DNA of 64,000 nt from the NCBI RefSeq assembly GCF_039545795.1, contig NZ_CP154260.1, positions 5,709,001-5,773,000 of the forward strand, read 5' to 3'. Numbering within the stretch: the stretch's first letter is position 1; each line of letters starts with the position of its first letter. This stretch comes from Chitinophaga niabensis (GTDB lineage: Bacteria > Bacteroidota > Bacteroidia > Chitinophagales > Chitinophagaceae). Shown piece after piece: positions 9,245 through 19,100 of this stretch. The notes under the pieces are model-generated. The model was not told the origin of the DNA. It did no database searches and worked only from the letters and a program-made list of their open reading frames with translations. Both the position numbers and the translations under genes were made by a program.

Positions 9245-10336
9245 ATGTTACGATCATTAGCCCGTTACGACCAGCTCATCGCCGAAGAGCTTGCCGGGAT
9301 CATTACCCCAGAGGACCAGGCTGCATTAGACGAAGCCAAAGCGGTGTTTCCCGAGGTAAATGAACTCTGGGAGGCAAAACATGCCGTTTTAACCAGGGCC
9401 GAAGTGCAGAAATGGGCCGAACAGAAAATGATGCCGCCGGTAGTTTCCAACAGACCTGTCATGAAACGGTATAAACGTGTATTACTCGTAGCAGCTGTAA
9501 TATTACCTATTTTTGTCACTTATCTTATTAGCCGCCCTACTCCCGAAACGGTTTTCCTACCGCCTCCTACCATTGAACTCAGACTGGAAAGCGGAAAAGT
9601 ATTTGATCTGAGCAATGCACGAAAAGAGGAGGGAGATCTCATTTCTTTAAATATCCAGGATACCATCCTCACCTTTAGTTCCTCCAGCACAGAACAGGCA
9701 ACACTTTCTGTACCGGATGGTAAAGATTATAGCATCACACTACCTGATGGTACAAAGGTCCGCCTTAACTCTGCCAGTAGCATCAGCTTTCCCTTATCCT
9801 TCAGTGCTACTTCCAGAAACGTGACCCTTCATGGAGAAGCTTATTTTGAGGTAACCAGGGATCCTAACCGCCCATTTACGGTTTCGATGCAGAACGCGAA
9901 AGTGGAAGTAGTAGGAACGTCATTCAATGTAAATAGCTACGACAAAAAACATCCGGTAGTAGCATTAGTTTCCGGAGGCGTGAATTTTCATGCAGGAAAG
10001 AAATCGCAGGCATTGAGACCAGGGCAGGCAGGAACATATAACGGCAAAGGAATAGACACCGCTAACTTTAATGCACAGGACCTGCTTGGCTGGCAGCAAG
10101 GCCTTTTCAAATTCCGGGACGCATCATTGGAAGATCTATGCAAGTTGATCCCCCGCTGGTTTGCGAGAAAGGTCGTTATTGATCAGCCGAAAGCAGATAA
10201 AGGCCTCTATACGGGAGACTTTGACAGAAATAAGACCCTGGAGGAGAACCTGGAGCAGCTAAAGTATTATGGTATTGGTTATGAAGTAAAGAATGACCTG
10301 GTGCATATCATCCGGCTGGAGGAGCCTGCGCGTTAA
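9245..10336 (+). CDS. FecR-family anti-sigma factor
   Basis: This 363-residue inner-membrane protein has a cytosolic N-terminus that binds sigma and one membrane helix at about 78-96. A periplasmic FecR domain follows (DYSITLPDGTKVRLNSASSISFP, GEAYFEVTRDPNRPFTV, GTSFNVNSY), then a C-terminal DUF4974 domain (LEDLCKLIPRWFARKVVID to the end). It lies 48 bp after the sigma gene. It should receive the signal from the STN domain of the SusC at 4798-8319. Confidence 0.9.
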   Translation: MLRSLARYDQLIAEELAGIITPEDQAALDEAKAVFPEVNELWEAKHAVLTRAEVQKWAEQKMMPPVVSNRPVMKRYKRVLLVAAVILPIFVTYLISRPTPETVFLPPPTIELRLESGKVFDLSNARKEEGDLISLNIQDTILTFSSSSTEQATLSVPDGKDYSITLPDGTKVRLNSASSISFPLSFSATSRNVTLHGEAYFEVTRDPNRPFTVSMQNAKVEVVGTSFNVNSYDKKHPVVALVSGGVNFHAGKKSQALRPGQAGTYNGKGIDTANFNAQDLLGWQQGLFKFRDASLEDLCKLIPRWFARKVVIDQPKADKGLYTGDFDRNKTLEENLEQLKYYGIGYEVKNDLVHIIRLEEPAR

Positions 10337-10883
10337 CATTTCAATGCAGAATATCACCTAAACGAATTTTTCGTTAACATTTATCCCCCTGAATAGCTAC
10401 CCATTTGTAGTAGTAGAACTACCTCTTTTCACATTCGTTAGGATTCCTCCTCGCCATTGATACCAACTGCAATAATAATGCAGTATAATCATCTAAATTT
10501 AAAACGTCATCGAATATACGTATGAAACTAACGGGTATCCCAAAACGTATGAAATGTTAAAATTCCAGGAACAGCAATGGTAATTTTTTAACTGCGGACA
10601 TATTACAGTAGCATTTCTCAATTTCGTTTACACATTTAAATTAATCCCGAAAATTTACCATGTTGACCTAAATTTTAAACATTCAGTTATGTAATTAATT
10701 TACTTATAGTTTTAATTAGTCCAGGAAAACCATTTGGCGTAATTCACAGATTGAACCAATTGCATAAGGCGCAGCTTAAGACATAAGCCCTCACACTACA
10801 GATTGACATCTGAACGCCATTTTTTCAATAGTAGAGATATATTTCAGCAGGCCTCAGGCCATTACATTAAAAGGCACTTAGAC
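10337..10883. other. AT-rich intergenic region and leader of the sensor/AraC operon
   Basis: No gene is seen in these 547 bp. The last 300 bp form the upstream region of the sensor-like gene at 10884. Short blocks (ACTGCGG.C.CATATT, GCAGCTTAAGACA) recur in the same order upstream of the decayed cassette near 35450-35510, so they may be promoter or leader elements of this gene family. No exact TAnnTTTG box was found. Confidence 0.35.
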
Positions 10884-11354
10884 ATGTTATTCCATTTAAG
10901 TCAACAGAACTTCCCTGATGCTATCCACACGTCCGTTATCCCGGAGGAATACGCAAACCTCAAACTATCGGATCACACTGCAGATGTCACCATCGCCAAT
11001 TGCTGCACCCTTATTCATCAATCCGTAGAAGAGAATGGCTATAGCCTATGGGTCAATAATTTCTTCATTCATAAGCCGCTGATACTGGATGTACTGCCGG
11101 ACGACCTTACGTACTCCCTGTATTACAGCATGGAGAATATGGCCAGGTTCCTCAGCTACGACAAAGTAATTGAGGTGGCGCCACAGGAATTTCGCATCCT
11201 GGAACTGGCGCCCTGCCGCCACTATGGTATATTTTCTGAAGGCATATACAGATCCCTCCATGTAACAGTGGACGAACAGCATAAATCCATTCTTAATAAC
11301 CGGGACTATGTAGTAACCTTGTTACGGGAACATTATTATGATATCGCTTTCTAG
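10884..11354 (+). CDS. Orphan AraC-type N-terminal sensor-like protein, second copy
   Basis: This 156-residue protein is a paralog of 805-1284, sharing MLFHLSQQ, TLIHQSVEENGYSLWVNNFFIHKPL and YRSLHVTVDE. It has no DNA-binding motif or membrane segment. Its layout resembles the N-terminal half of the AraC protein encoded 38 bp downstream, so the two may be split or duplicated sensor modules acting together (inference). ATG 10884 was chosen because the paralog begins at the same residue with an almost identical codon string; the 27-codon upstream extension is not conserved. Confidence 0.6.
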   Translation: MLFHLSQQNFPDAIHTSVIPEEYANLKLSDHTADVTIANCCTLIHQSVEENGYSLWVNNFFIHKPLILDVLPDDLTYSLYYSMENMARFLSYDKVIEVAPQEFRILELAPCRHYGIFSEGIYRSLHVTVDEQHKSILNNRDYVVTLLREHYYDIAF

Positions 11355-11392
11355 ACAATTCAATTGTCCATTTTTTTAACCTTGTGGAGTCC

Positions 11393-12364
11393 ATGAAAAT
11401 AGTAATTGAAAATCCGGAATCAGAACAGGTGGTTGTGCAGGATTGTGTAGATAAAACTTTCCGGCTGCAGCAGATCAATCTCGCAGCAGCAACAACTACT
11501 AAAGGGAACTTTGGCCAGATCCTCTCACAGCATATCGCGTTTGATGAATTCACTGTCTGGCATTACGTATTCAATATTCAAAATCCCGTGAAAGTTTATG
11601 CACATGTGCATGATACGGAAGTTCCATTTGTTTTTTCGCTAAAAGGGTCTATCCCCTCATTGCTGAATGCAGAAAAGTGCTATATCAGCGAAGGGCAGTG
11701 TATTATTGCTTCCTTTCAATCCTGCGAAGGAACTATCATTGAACCAGGTGAATATGAGTTCCTTCATGTGGATATAAAAACCGGGTATCTTGCTGGGTTA
11801 ACAGACATCTTTCCCCAGCTCAAAGAGGACATTCAAAAGGTCAAAAGCAATATGCTGTCCGATTATCGAGCGGTTATACCTGTAAAGGCCTTGTTGCGTA
11901 TTCATTCTCTGCTTAAAAATGAAGCAGAGGAAATGACAGGAAAACTGATCATGGAAGCTACTGTTAAGCAGATACTCCTTTACACCATTGAAGAACTTAC
12001 CCGGAAACGAATAAACGGAGTTTTGCTTCCATTAAAGGAGAAACAAAAGCTGGAAGCGGTACGGTCATATATTACCAATAACCTCGAGGGGAAGCTAACC
12101 ATTGAACGGTTGGGAAAGCAGTTCGGGATTGCGAAAACCTCTCTTAAAGAGAACTTCAGGCGTCTTTTCGATAAAACAATACACTCCTATATAATAGATA
12201 AAAAAATAGAAATGGCAAAGTTGCTATTAGAAGAAGGAGAGACTATAACCGAGGTGGCTGAAAAAGTGGGATACCCCGAGGCCACAAACTTTACACGTGT
12301 ATTTAAGAATCAAACCGGCCTGACACCGGCTACCTACAGAGAGAAAATAACCCGGCCGATTTGA
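11393..12364 (+). CDS. AraC-family transcriptional regulator
   Basis: This 323-residue regulator has an N-terminal sensor half (about 1-200) without a recognised ligand motif. A C-terminal double helix-turn-helix follows at about 225-320 (KLTIERLGKQFGIAKTSLKENFRRLF and ITEVAEKVGYPEATNFTRVFKNQTGLTPATYR). It probably controls the downstream mauE-like, small Cys protein and propeller genes. ATG 11393 is used because the decayed homolog at 35902 starts at the same point with matching bases; a GTG at 11384 is the alternative. Confidence 0.85.
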   Translation: MKIVIENPESEQVVVQDCVDKTFRLQQINLAAATTTKGNFGQILSQHIAFDEFTVWHYVFNIQNPVKVYAHVHDTEVPFVFSLKGSIPSLLNAEKCYISEGQCIIASFQSCEGTIIEPGEYEFLHVDIKTGYLAGLTDIFPQLKEDIQKVKSNMLSDYRAVIPVKALLRIHSLLKNEAEEMTGKLIMEATVKQILLYTIEELTRKRINGVLLPLKEKQKLEAVRSYITNNLEGKLTIERLGKQFGIAKTSLKENFRRLFDKTIHSYIIDKKIEMAKLLLEEGETITEVAEKVGYPEATNFTRVFKNQTGLTPATYREKITRPI

Positions 12365-12577
12365 TCGATTTTTTTTGTCCGATTTGATTAGGATTGTGTT
12401 GAAGAGTTTGTTGATATTTGAATTCTGGTAAGAAAATAAGATATAATATTTCTATAAAAACAAACCCAACATAACCATATTAAGCAAAAGTCAATTTAGC
12501 AAAACGTTTTAATACGCAAACAATCCTCAGATATCAATTTAAAAGAACCACGATACTTCAATATCAAAACTCAAATT

Positions 12578-13075
12578 ATGTTCAACCCTGTTCTGCGAAG
12601 GAGTAAACTATTGACCATAGCTTTTGAAATAATAATAGGTCTATTTATTCTGTTATGGATCTATACGGGTTTAAACAAAATAATAGATTTTGCAAATTTC
12701 AAAGTTCAATTAGGAAGATCTCCATTCATTCAACATTGGACATCATTCATTGCTATCGCCCTCCCTATCGGAGAAATAATATTAGCGATACTGCTTATTA
12801 TAAAGAAAACCCGCCTGATAGGCCTTTACTTATCCTTCTCACTAATGGCGCTATTCACGGGATATGTATATATTATGCTTACTTATAGCTATGATCTGCC
12901 ATGTAGTTGCGGAGGAGTATTAGAAAAACTGTCATGGGAAGATCATCTTATTTTCAATGCGCTGTTTACAGTGTTGGGAATAGCTGGTATATTCCTACAG
13001 GTAAACCGTTCAAAATTTTCAAATCGAAAATTTGAAAAAGTAATTCCTTCACAAAAGGATATCGCTAGAATATAA
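12578..13075 (+). CDS. MauE/DoxX-like membrane protein, second copy
   Basis: This 165-residue protein has four predicted membrane helices and is homologous to 1301-1720 (LWIYTGLNKIIDF, LPCSCGGVLEKLSW.DHLIFNALFT). The Cys pair in CSCGG lies in the loop before the last helix in both copies. A basic tail of about 25 residues extends beyond the last helix and is absent from the first copy. The gene follows the AraC gene after a 213-bp gap, which may hold an AraC-dependent promoter, and precedes the small Cys protein gene by 97 bp. Confidence 0.75.
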   Translation: MFNPVLRRSKLLTIAFEIIIGLFILLWIYTGLNKIIDFANFKVQLGRSPFIQHWTSFIAIALPIGEIILAILLIIKKTRLIGLYLSFSLMALFTGYVYIMLTYSYDLPCSCGGVLEKLSWEDHLIFNALFTVLGIAGIFLQVNRSKFSNRKFEKVIPSQKDIARI

Positions 13076-13172
13076 TTATCTAAAAATATTATTGATCAAT
13101 AAGCAGGATCCTGTCCTGCATAAAACAGGATATTTGTTAATCTTTATTTCTAACATTAAAAAACACATTTTT

Positions 13173-13484
13173 ATGAAAAATTTAAAATTGAGTTTTGCAA
13201 TTCTGGTTGCTGTTGGCGCCGTAGCTTTAACCCTGTCTACAAATGCAAGAAGCATTTTCGAAGCTTGTTCTCAAACTGTTACAATCACTAATCCTAACCC
13301 TGATGTTGTTTTCAGTCAAGGTGCTGCTTTTGCTGATGTAAACCAATACCAAGGTAGAACTGATGCCGTTCTTAGCGGTGCTGCTTATGACACAGAAGAT
13401 TGCCTCGGAACTCCCGAACAATTCTGCTGCGCTACCAAAGCTTCTGGATCAGGCGTTGTATTGATCTATCGTCAAAATCCGTAA
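13173..13484 (+). CDS. Small exported Cys-containing protein (DUF6520-like), second copy
   Basis: This 103-residue protein has a signal peptide (MKNLKLSFAILVAVGAVALTLST) and four cysteines in the mature part (EACSQ, DCLG, FCC), ending in VVLIYRQNP. It parallels the protein at 1738. A 7-bp hairpin (13108-13131) lies in its upstream gap and a strong terminator follows 6 bp after the stop, so it may be made from its own abundant short mRNA. ATG 13173 gives a proper signal peptide; the longer in-frame start does not. Its biochemical role is unknown. Confidence 0.65.
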   Translation: MKNLKLSFAILVAVGAVALTLSTNARSIFEACSQTVTITNPNPDVVFSQGAAFADVNQYQGRTDAVLSGAAYDTEDCLGTPEQFCCATKASGSGVVLIYRQNP

Positions 13485-13490
13485 TTATAT

Positions 13491-13523
13491 AAAAGCATCA
13501 ACTGAAATTCAGTTGGTGCTTTT
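13491..13523 (+). terminator. Intrinsic terminator after small Cys protein
   Basis: The 16-nt arms AAAAGCATCAACTGAA and TTCAGTTGGTGCTTTT pair with one G.U around a single A. A T-rich run follows on the plus strand, giving a classical intrinsic terminator. Confidence 0.85.
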
Positions 13524-13549
13524 TATTTTTTTAATACATTTTTCCGCCC

Positions 13550-14617
13550 ATGAACACCAGACATTCTTTTGCCATTATAAGTATATTAGTATTCATAACT
13601 CTTTTTTTAGTATATCTAAAAAATGCAGCGAGTTTACCCAATACACAGAATAATGGATTCAGTCGTAAATGGCTTGACAAAGCTATTGCCCTTGATGCTA
13701 CGGAAGAAATCAACACTTCATTTCAAAGAATAAGCGGGATATCTAACTCGAAATTTTTCCTTTCAACGCTAAAGCCGGATGTAATTACTACATTTTCACT
13801 TGACCTTAAAGCGCAGGATACAATCTTTCTAAACCTTCCAAAGATTAACGGATCATATACTCCTAATATACTAAATGTTGATTCAACTGATATTAGGATA
13901 TACCTGCCAAACTTAGCACTTTCCTTATATAGCTCCTTTACCGAAAATAAATTTGATTCCTCAAAATTCCAATCTGACATTTACACCCGATTCTCTCAAT
14001 TATCAGATTCACAAATTATTGTCAGAGCCCTTTCAGAAAATCAAACAAGGCAAAAATTCAAAAAAGTTAATACCCGAACAGGAGAAGTTCTGAAAGAATC
14101 AAAAATTATTGAAGACGATGACAGTTTTATGGGATTTGATAGTGATGGTACGCTAAACTATGATTCAAAAAATAAACTGCTCTTATACGTTCAATATTAC
14201 AGGAATGAGGTTTATTGCTTTGATAGTAATTTAAATGTGGTTTATAAATCTAAAACAATTGACACCATAAAGTACAATCATACTAACTATACAAAACTAA
14301 ACAAAGCTGGAAGTGAGAAAATAACCACGTCCGAATCCAGGCTTATAGTTAATAGGAATTGTATAGTAGATTCAGAGAATGGTCTGTTTTATGTGTTGTC
14401 AAACCTTAAAGCTGATAATGAATCACCACCTCTATATAATAACAATAACACCATAGATATTTACAAAACTATTAATGGGAAATATGTTGGCAGCTTTCAC
14501 TTACCCAGGGAGGGAAAAAGCAGAATACTGTCTGCTGTTGTCACTCCCCCATACTTAGTTGCACTAAGCAAAGGAAATTTATCCAAATACAAAATAGATT
14601 ATACTGACTTGAAATAA
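13550..14617 (+). CDS. Predicted six-bladed beta-propeller-like envelope protein
   Basis: This 355-residue protein has an N-terminal hydrophobic segment (FAIISILVFITLFLVYL), which acts as a signal or anchor. The rest consists of repeated beta-strand blocks such as LLYVQYYRNEVYCFDSNLNVVYKS and NTIDIYKTINGKYVGSFHLP, followed by YLVALSKGNLSKYKID. These resemble the TolB-like propeller proteins often found beside NVEALA or DUF6520 peptides in Bacteroidota. It lies just after the small Cys protein and its terminator. Base composition is lower in GC than the SusCD genes nearby. A function in sensing or binding the small protein is speculative. Confidence 0.5.
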   Translation: MNTRHSFAIISILVFITLFLVYLKNAASLPNTQNNGFSRKWLDKAIALDATEEINTSFQRISGISNSKFFLSTLKPDVITTFSLDLKAQDTIFLNLPKINGSYTPNILNVDSTDIRIYLPNLALSLYSSFTENKFDSSKFQSDIYTRFSQLSDSQIIVRALSENQTRQKFKKVNTRTGEVLKESKIIEDDDSFMGFDSDGTLNYDSKNKLLLYVQYYRNEVYCFDSNLNVVYKSKTIDTIKYNHTNYTKLNKAGSEKITTSESRLIVNRNCIVDSENGLFYVLSNLKADNESPPLYNNNNTIDIYKTINGKYVGSFHLPREGKSRILSAVVTPPYLVALSKGNLSKYKIDYTDLK

Positions 14618-14631
14618 AAAACTAAAAAAAA

Positions 14632-14673
14632 AGAAACAGGAATGTCCGGTTTAAGCCGGACATTCCTGTTTCT
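14632..14673. terminator. Bidirectional terminator, 18-bp perfect stem
   Basis: The arms AGAAACAGGAATGTCCGG and CCGGACATTCCTGTTTCT enclose TTTAAG between two convergent genes (stops at 14617 and 14702). An A-run precedes the stem, providing a U-tract for the minus-strand transcript. Confidence 0.85.
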
Positions 14674-14701
14674 ATAAATTCTTGTCAGTATATAGGTGTT
14701 A

Positions 14702-16087
14702 TCATTTCGCCCATCCAGAATTCTGTTGAATACCGGATAACTGCACTACATCATCTGGTATAGGGAAAGTATATTTATAACTATTAGGCTCAAGTGTATA
14801 AGTATTTCCTCCGATCGTTCTCGTTAATATCTCAGAAAACTGTTGTTCAGTATTAAGGCGCCTTAAATCAGTCCATCGTTGTCCTCTAAGAAATAACTCC
14901 TTCTTTCGTTCTTTAAGAATTTTCACTAAAGCGTCATTTGCATCCACTGCAGTTACGGGCGCAAATGTCATATCATATCTCCTTTTAAGAAGTAAATTTA
15001 AATACTTTAGTGCATCTTCTTTTGCACCAGATCGGGCTAAAGCTTCCGCGCGGATAAGATAAACTTCATCAGTTGCAAGCCCAAAGAAATAGGAGGTACT
15101 ATTATTGCTATAATTACCCTTGAATATAATTGTCCCTGCGCTCTCCGTCCTGAAGAAAGCCTTTTTTCTCAAATCGTTAGCCGCATAGGTATCAAACAGG
15201 GATTTATCAATTTTGGCAGAGGATGTAAGAATGTTATAAGCACTTCCCAGGCTGTGAAAAATAACTTCATCGTTGAATACTCCTATAAAATTGGCATTTA
15301 AGTTAATTTTACTATAATCCAACAAAGTGCTATAGATCTTAAGACATGAGTCTGCATATTTACCTGCATTACTATAATCTTTCATGCTCAAATAAACTCT
15401 TGCCAACTGAGCAAATACAGCAGGTTTTGAAGCCCTGGTTTTATATCGGGGAGTTGTCGGCAATAGATCTTTTGCAATCAACAGATCGGCTATAATTCTA
15501 TCATACGTTTCTTTAACCGTTGACCGCACTGTTGGAATTGTAATATCCGCTTCTGTCCTTATGGGCAACCCAATATCGGAACTGGCGGTAGCTGTATTAA
15601 ATGGAGGGATGAAAACCTGGGCCAATTCGAAGAGCTGCCTAGATCTGTTAAATAAAGCTCCTCCTATTATCCTATTTCTCTGTTCACTGATACTAGCTGT
15701 TGATTCAATCTTCTCTGCCCCTTCCAGGATTACATTAGATACAATAATAAAATTATATGGTGAATTCCAATCAACGATTGCTATGTTAGGTCTGTTTTTT
15801 GTCCACGTATATGCATTAACAAGGTTATTGTCAAACCCTGAAGCCCATCTTGATTCCAATACGTAATGGCCATCACTTGCTACCTCCCCAATGCTTAAAG
15901 CGCTTCTTCCATTTATCGCAGTATTATCCAACATTGCTTCAAAATCATTCAATGTCTCTGGGACAGTTAAGTTCTTATCCGGCTTTTCATCTAGCCAATC
16001 TTTATCGCAGGACGTAGATAGACAAAGCATGGATAATACTACAATCACTTTATATACTGGTGCGACATATGTTATACCTTTTGCCAT
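14702..16087 (-). CDS. SusD/RagB-family outer-membrane lipoprotein, system 2
   Basis: This 461-residue lipoprotein has a signal ending MLCLSTSC. SusD blocks follow: DKDWLDEKPDKNL, TPR-like helices (VFAQLARVYLSMKDY, EVYLIRAEALARSG) and the C-terminal RKKELFLRGQRWTDLRRLN. It is clearly homologous to the SusD at 3421 with the same block order. The gene lies 78 bp downstream of susC. ATG 16087 was chosen to give a short n-region; a start nine codons further upstream is possible. The ligand is unknown. Confidence 0.92.
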   Translation of the reverse strand: MAKGITYVAPVYKVIVVLSMLCLSTSCDKDWLDEKPDKNLTVPETLNDFEAMLDNTAINGRSALSIGEVASDGHYVLESRWASGFDNNLVNAYTWTKNRPNIAIVDWNSPYNFIIVSNVILEGAEKIESTASISEQRNRIIGGALFNRSRQLFELAQVFIPPFNTATASSDIGLPIRTEADITIPTVRSTVKETYDRIIADLLIAKDLLPTTPRYKTRASKPAVFAQLARVYLSMKDYSNAGKYADSCLKIYSTLLDYSKINLNANFIGVFNDEVIFHSLGSAYNILTSSAKIDKSLFDTYAANDLRKKAFFRTESAGTIIFKGNYSNNSTSYFFGLATDEVYLIRAEALARSGAKEDALKYLNLLLKRRYDMTFAPVTAVDANDALVKILKERKKELFLRGQRWTDLRRLNTEQQFSEILTRTIGGNTYTLEPNSYKYTFPIPDDVVQLSGIQQNSGWAK

Positions 16088-16165
16088 AAATCTTAAAATT
16101 TTTATTATTAACACGGCTATTTCTAACGCTCAGGGAACTAAGCCGATTTCAACCCAAAAGAGCAG

Positions 16166-19100
16166 TTAAAAATTTGCATTTAAACCAATAGCAATAGACC
16201 TTGAAATCTTTTGAAACTGACTTTCCGGATCAATGTTATACTTATTTGCTTTCCAGATAAGTCCCAAGTTGGTGGCATAAATAAATACCTGTGCATTCTT
16301 GATCATTACATTTTTCGTACTATACTTACCGAAATCATAACTCAGTCTTATATCCTGAAACCTTATATGATCTGCCTTTTGTACTAAAATATCTGATTGT
16401 GAATAAACGCTATAGGTCAGGCTCGCATCATTCGCATTAGGTATAGCTGGAATATTTGTCCTGGCTTCATCTCCGGGCTTTTGCCATCTTTGTGAATAAT
16501 CAGCATGATCACCCAGACCATTATATAAATTATAGTAGCTGACTGAATTCCTTCTGAAGTAATGACCAAATTTATAGGTTATATTAAAGGATAAAGAAAT
16601 ACTCTTTACAGTTACCGTATTTCTAAGTGAACCATAAAATACAGGTAGCGTAGGTCCAGAATATACAAGGTCCTCTATCTTAGCTTTGGATGCAGCAGTT
16701 TGGTATGAAGTGATAGTATCGCCTGTATATACACGTGGAGTTCCTGAAACCGGGTCTAATCCGGCCCAACGATAACTATAGAGCTTAAATAAGGGATCTC
16801 CGACTATGGGGGTTCCCTCCGTAAAGTATTGACTTACAGTAGTAGGTTTTACATTAAAAGTTGTTACTCTGTCCTTATTATAACTAAAGAGCAAATTACT
16901 CTGCCAGCTCAAATTATTAGTTTGAACATTCATAGAATTAAGGATCACATCTATCCCATTCCCTTTTATCCTTGCATTATTACCAGTATATTTCACAAAT
17001 CCCGTAGTAGGATCAATCTGAACATCGCTGATTAAATCTACCCCATTCTTGATATAATACTCTATTGATCCCCAAAGCCTGTTATCCAAAGCCCTGAAAT
17101 CTCCACCAAAATTTATCATTTTAACCCTTTCCCATTTTAAGTTGGGATTCGGGGGGCTGATCAACGTAGCTGATTTTGCTCCCGTTAACGACTGAATCGC
17201 ATATGAAACAAGTGGATATGCAGCAGCGCTATTGTTTGTATTACCATTAAACCCATATGTCGCCCTAAGGTTCAGATAAGGCAACCACCGGCTCTTGTAA
17301 AATGCCTCTTCTGAAATATTCCATCCCAAGCCGCTTGACCATAACGGCACCTGCCGCTGGTTTGCTTTAACGCCAAAGAAATTTGAACCATCAATCCTTC
17401 CACTTGCTGTAATGGTATACCTACGGTCATAAGTATATGCTCCATTCACATAAACACTCCGATAGCGGCTGATCCGGCCGGATATATTATCCAGGTAAGG
17501 GACATTGGCTGATCCAAATCCATTGCCCGAAAAATAGGGATACTGGTTTTTGTAATCTACAATTGAGATCTGATTTGTTTGTTCATCAAAACCATATCTT
17601 CTTGTTTGATTGAAATCAGTATTTGATTCCCGCATTTCAACACCCGCTAAAGCAACCAGGTTACCGCGTTCCCAATTTTTATTATAATTGATCTGCCCGC
17701 GAACATTCCAGGATTTAATCGTTCCATTCTGCAAGTCCAATATGCTCCCCAATGGTATTGCATAAAAAGGATTCGCAGCTGAGCCCGACATATATCTGTT
17801 TATCAGGTCCCGGGTAAAGTAGGTATTCAAATTATTCAAATTCCTTAAAGTAGAAGCTTCATTTTGATACTGATATTTAGCTTCAACTGTCAAACCTGAA
17901 AATATCGTATACTTCAATCCAGCCCCTAATCTCACTTCCTGCCTCCTTAATGTATTATCCTGATTCTCGAGTTCATCCAGCGGCGTATAGTTCCAGTTTA
18001 GTAAGGCAGGAAACCTTGCAGTGTCAATAAAAGCCTGCCTGATTGTTCTGATCGCAGTTAAATGATTACCATCTTTATCAGCAAGTTTAGTATATGGTGA
18101 AGCTGCAAGGCCATTTAAGCTAACTGAATTATTCTCATTTATTGATGAGGTGTACACAACAAAGCCATTTACCTCCAAATTCCTGATCGGGATATACGTA
18201 TTGTCGAAACGTACAGTTAAGCGCTTAAAATTGTCGCCTACTGCTGTGCTCCTATTCCTATCATACCCAATAGATCCATAATATTTATAAATAGAGCTGC
18301 CTCCGGAGAAATTAACTGCATATTGTTGATTAATACTATTCTGGTTTAAATACCTGTTCATATCTCTGCGTATATCATTCCCCTGTAAAGCTGAAATTCT
18401 GGCATCTGCTTCCTGTTGGGTGATCTCGTTCCGTCTTTGGGCAAGTAATATTTCAGCCACTTCCGGAATAGCCGGGAATTCATTGTTTGATGGATAGGAG
18501 TCGTCATAGTCATTATAATAACCAGAGGCAAACAGTTTTTTCTGAAAATCCACCACTTCACCTACAGACATTATTGGTGAGGTAAACAATCTCGGTTTTT
18601 CGGAGATAGTTACATTTGAAACAAACTGCATGTTTGATCGTTGGTTATACTTCCCTCTCTTAGTAGTAATAACTATAACACCATTGCCGGCTTTCACACC
18701 CCATATAGACGCTGCCGATGCATCTTTTAAGACTGTTACAGACTCAATGTCATTCGGGTTAAGGTTATTAATATTTCCTTCATAAGGGAAGTTATCCACC
18801 ACAATCAACGGCTGCATACTGGCATTTATAGTACTTATCCCACGGATGGTGATAGCGCTTCTTTTGTCTAAGCTTTGATTTCTGGATTCAAAATTCAATC
18901 CACTGGTAACATTTAAAACCCTTTCCAGGACATTAGTCCCCATTTGCCTGTTGTACAGTTCATTATTTATATGAGCGAAAGATCCGGTAACCCTTTCCTT
19001 TGGGATGTCCTGATATCCCGTAGAAACTATTTCTACTGCCTGTATTTCCTGAATAAGTGAGTCAAGAGAGATCCGTAGTTCAGATTGACCTGATAATTTT

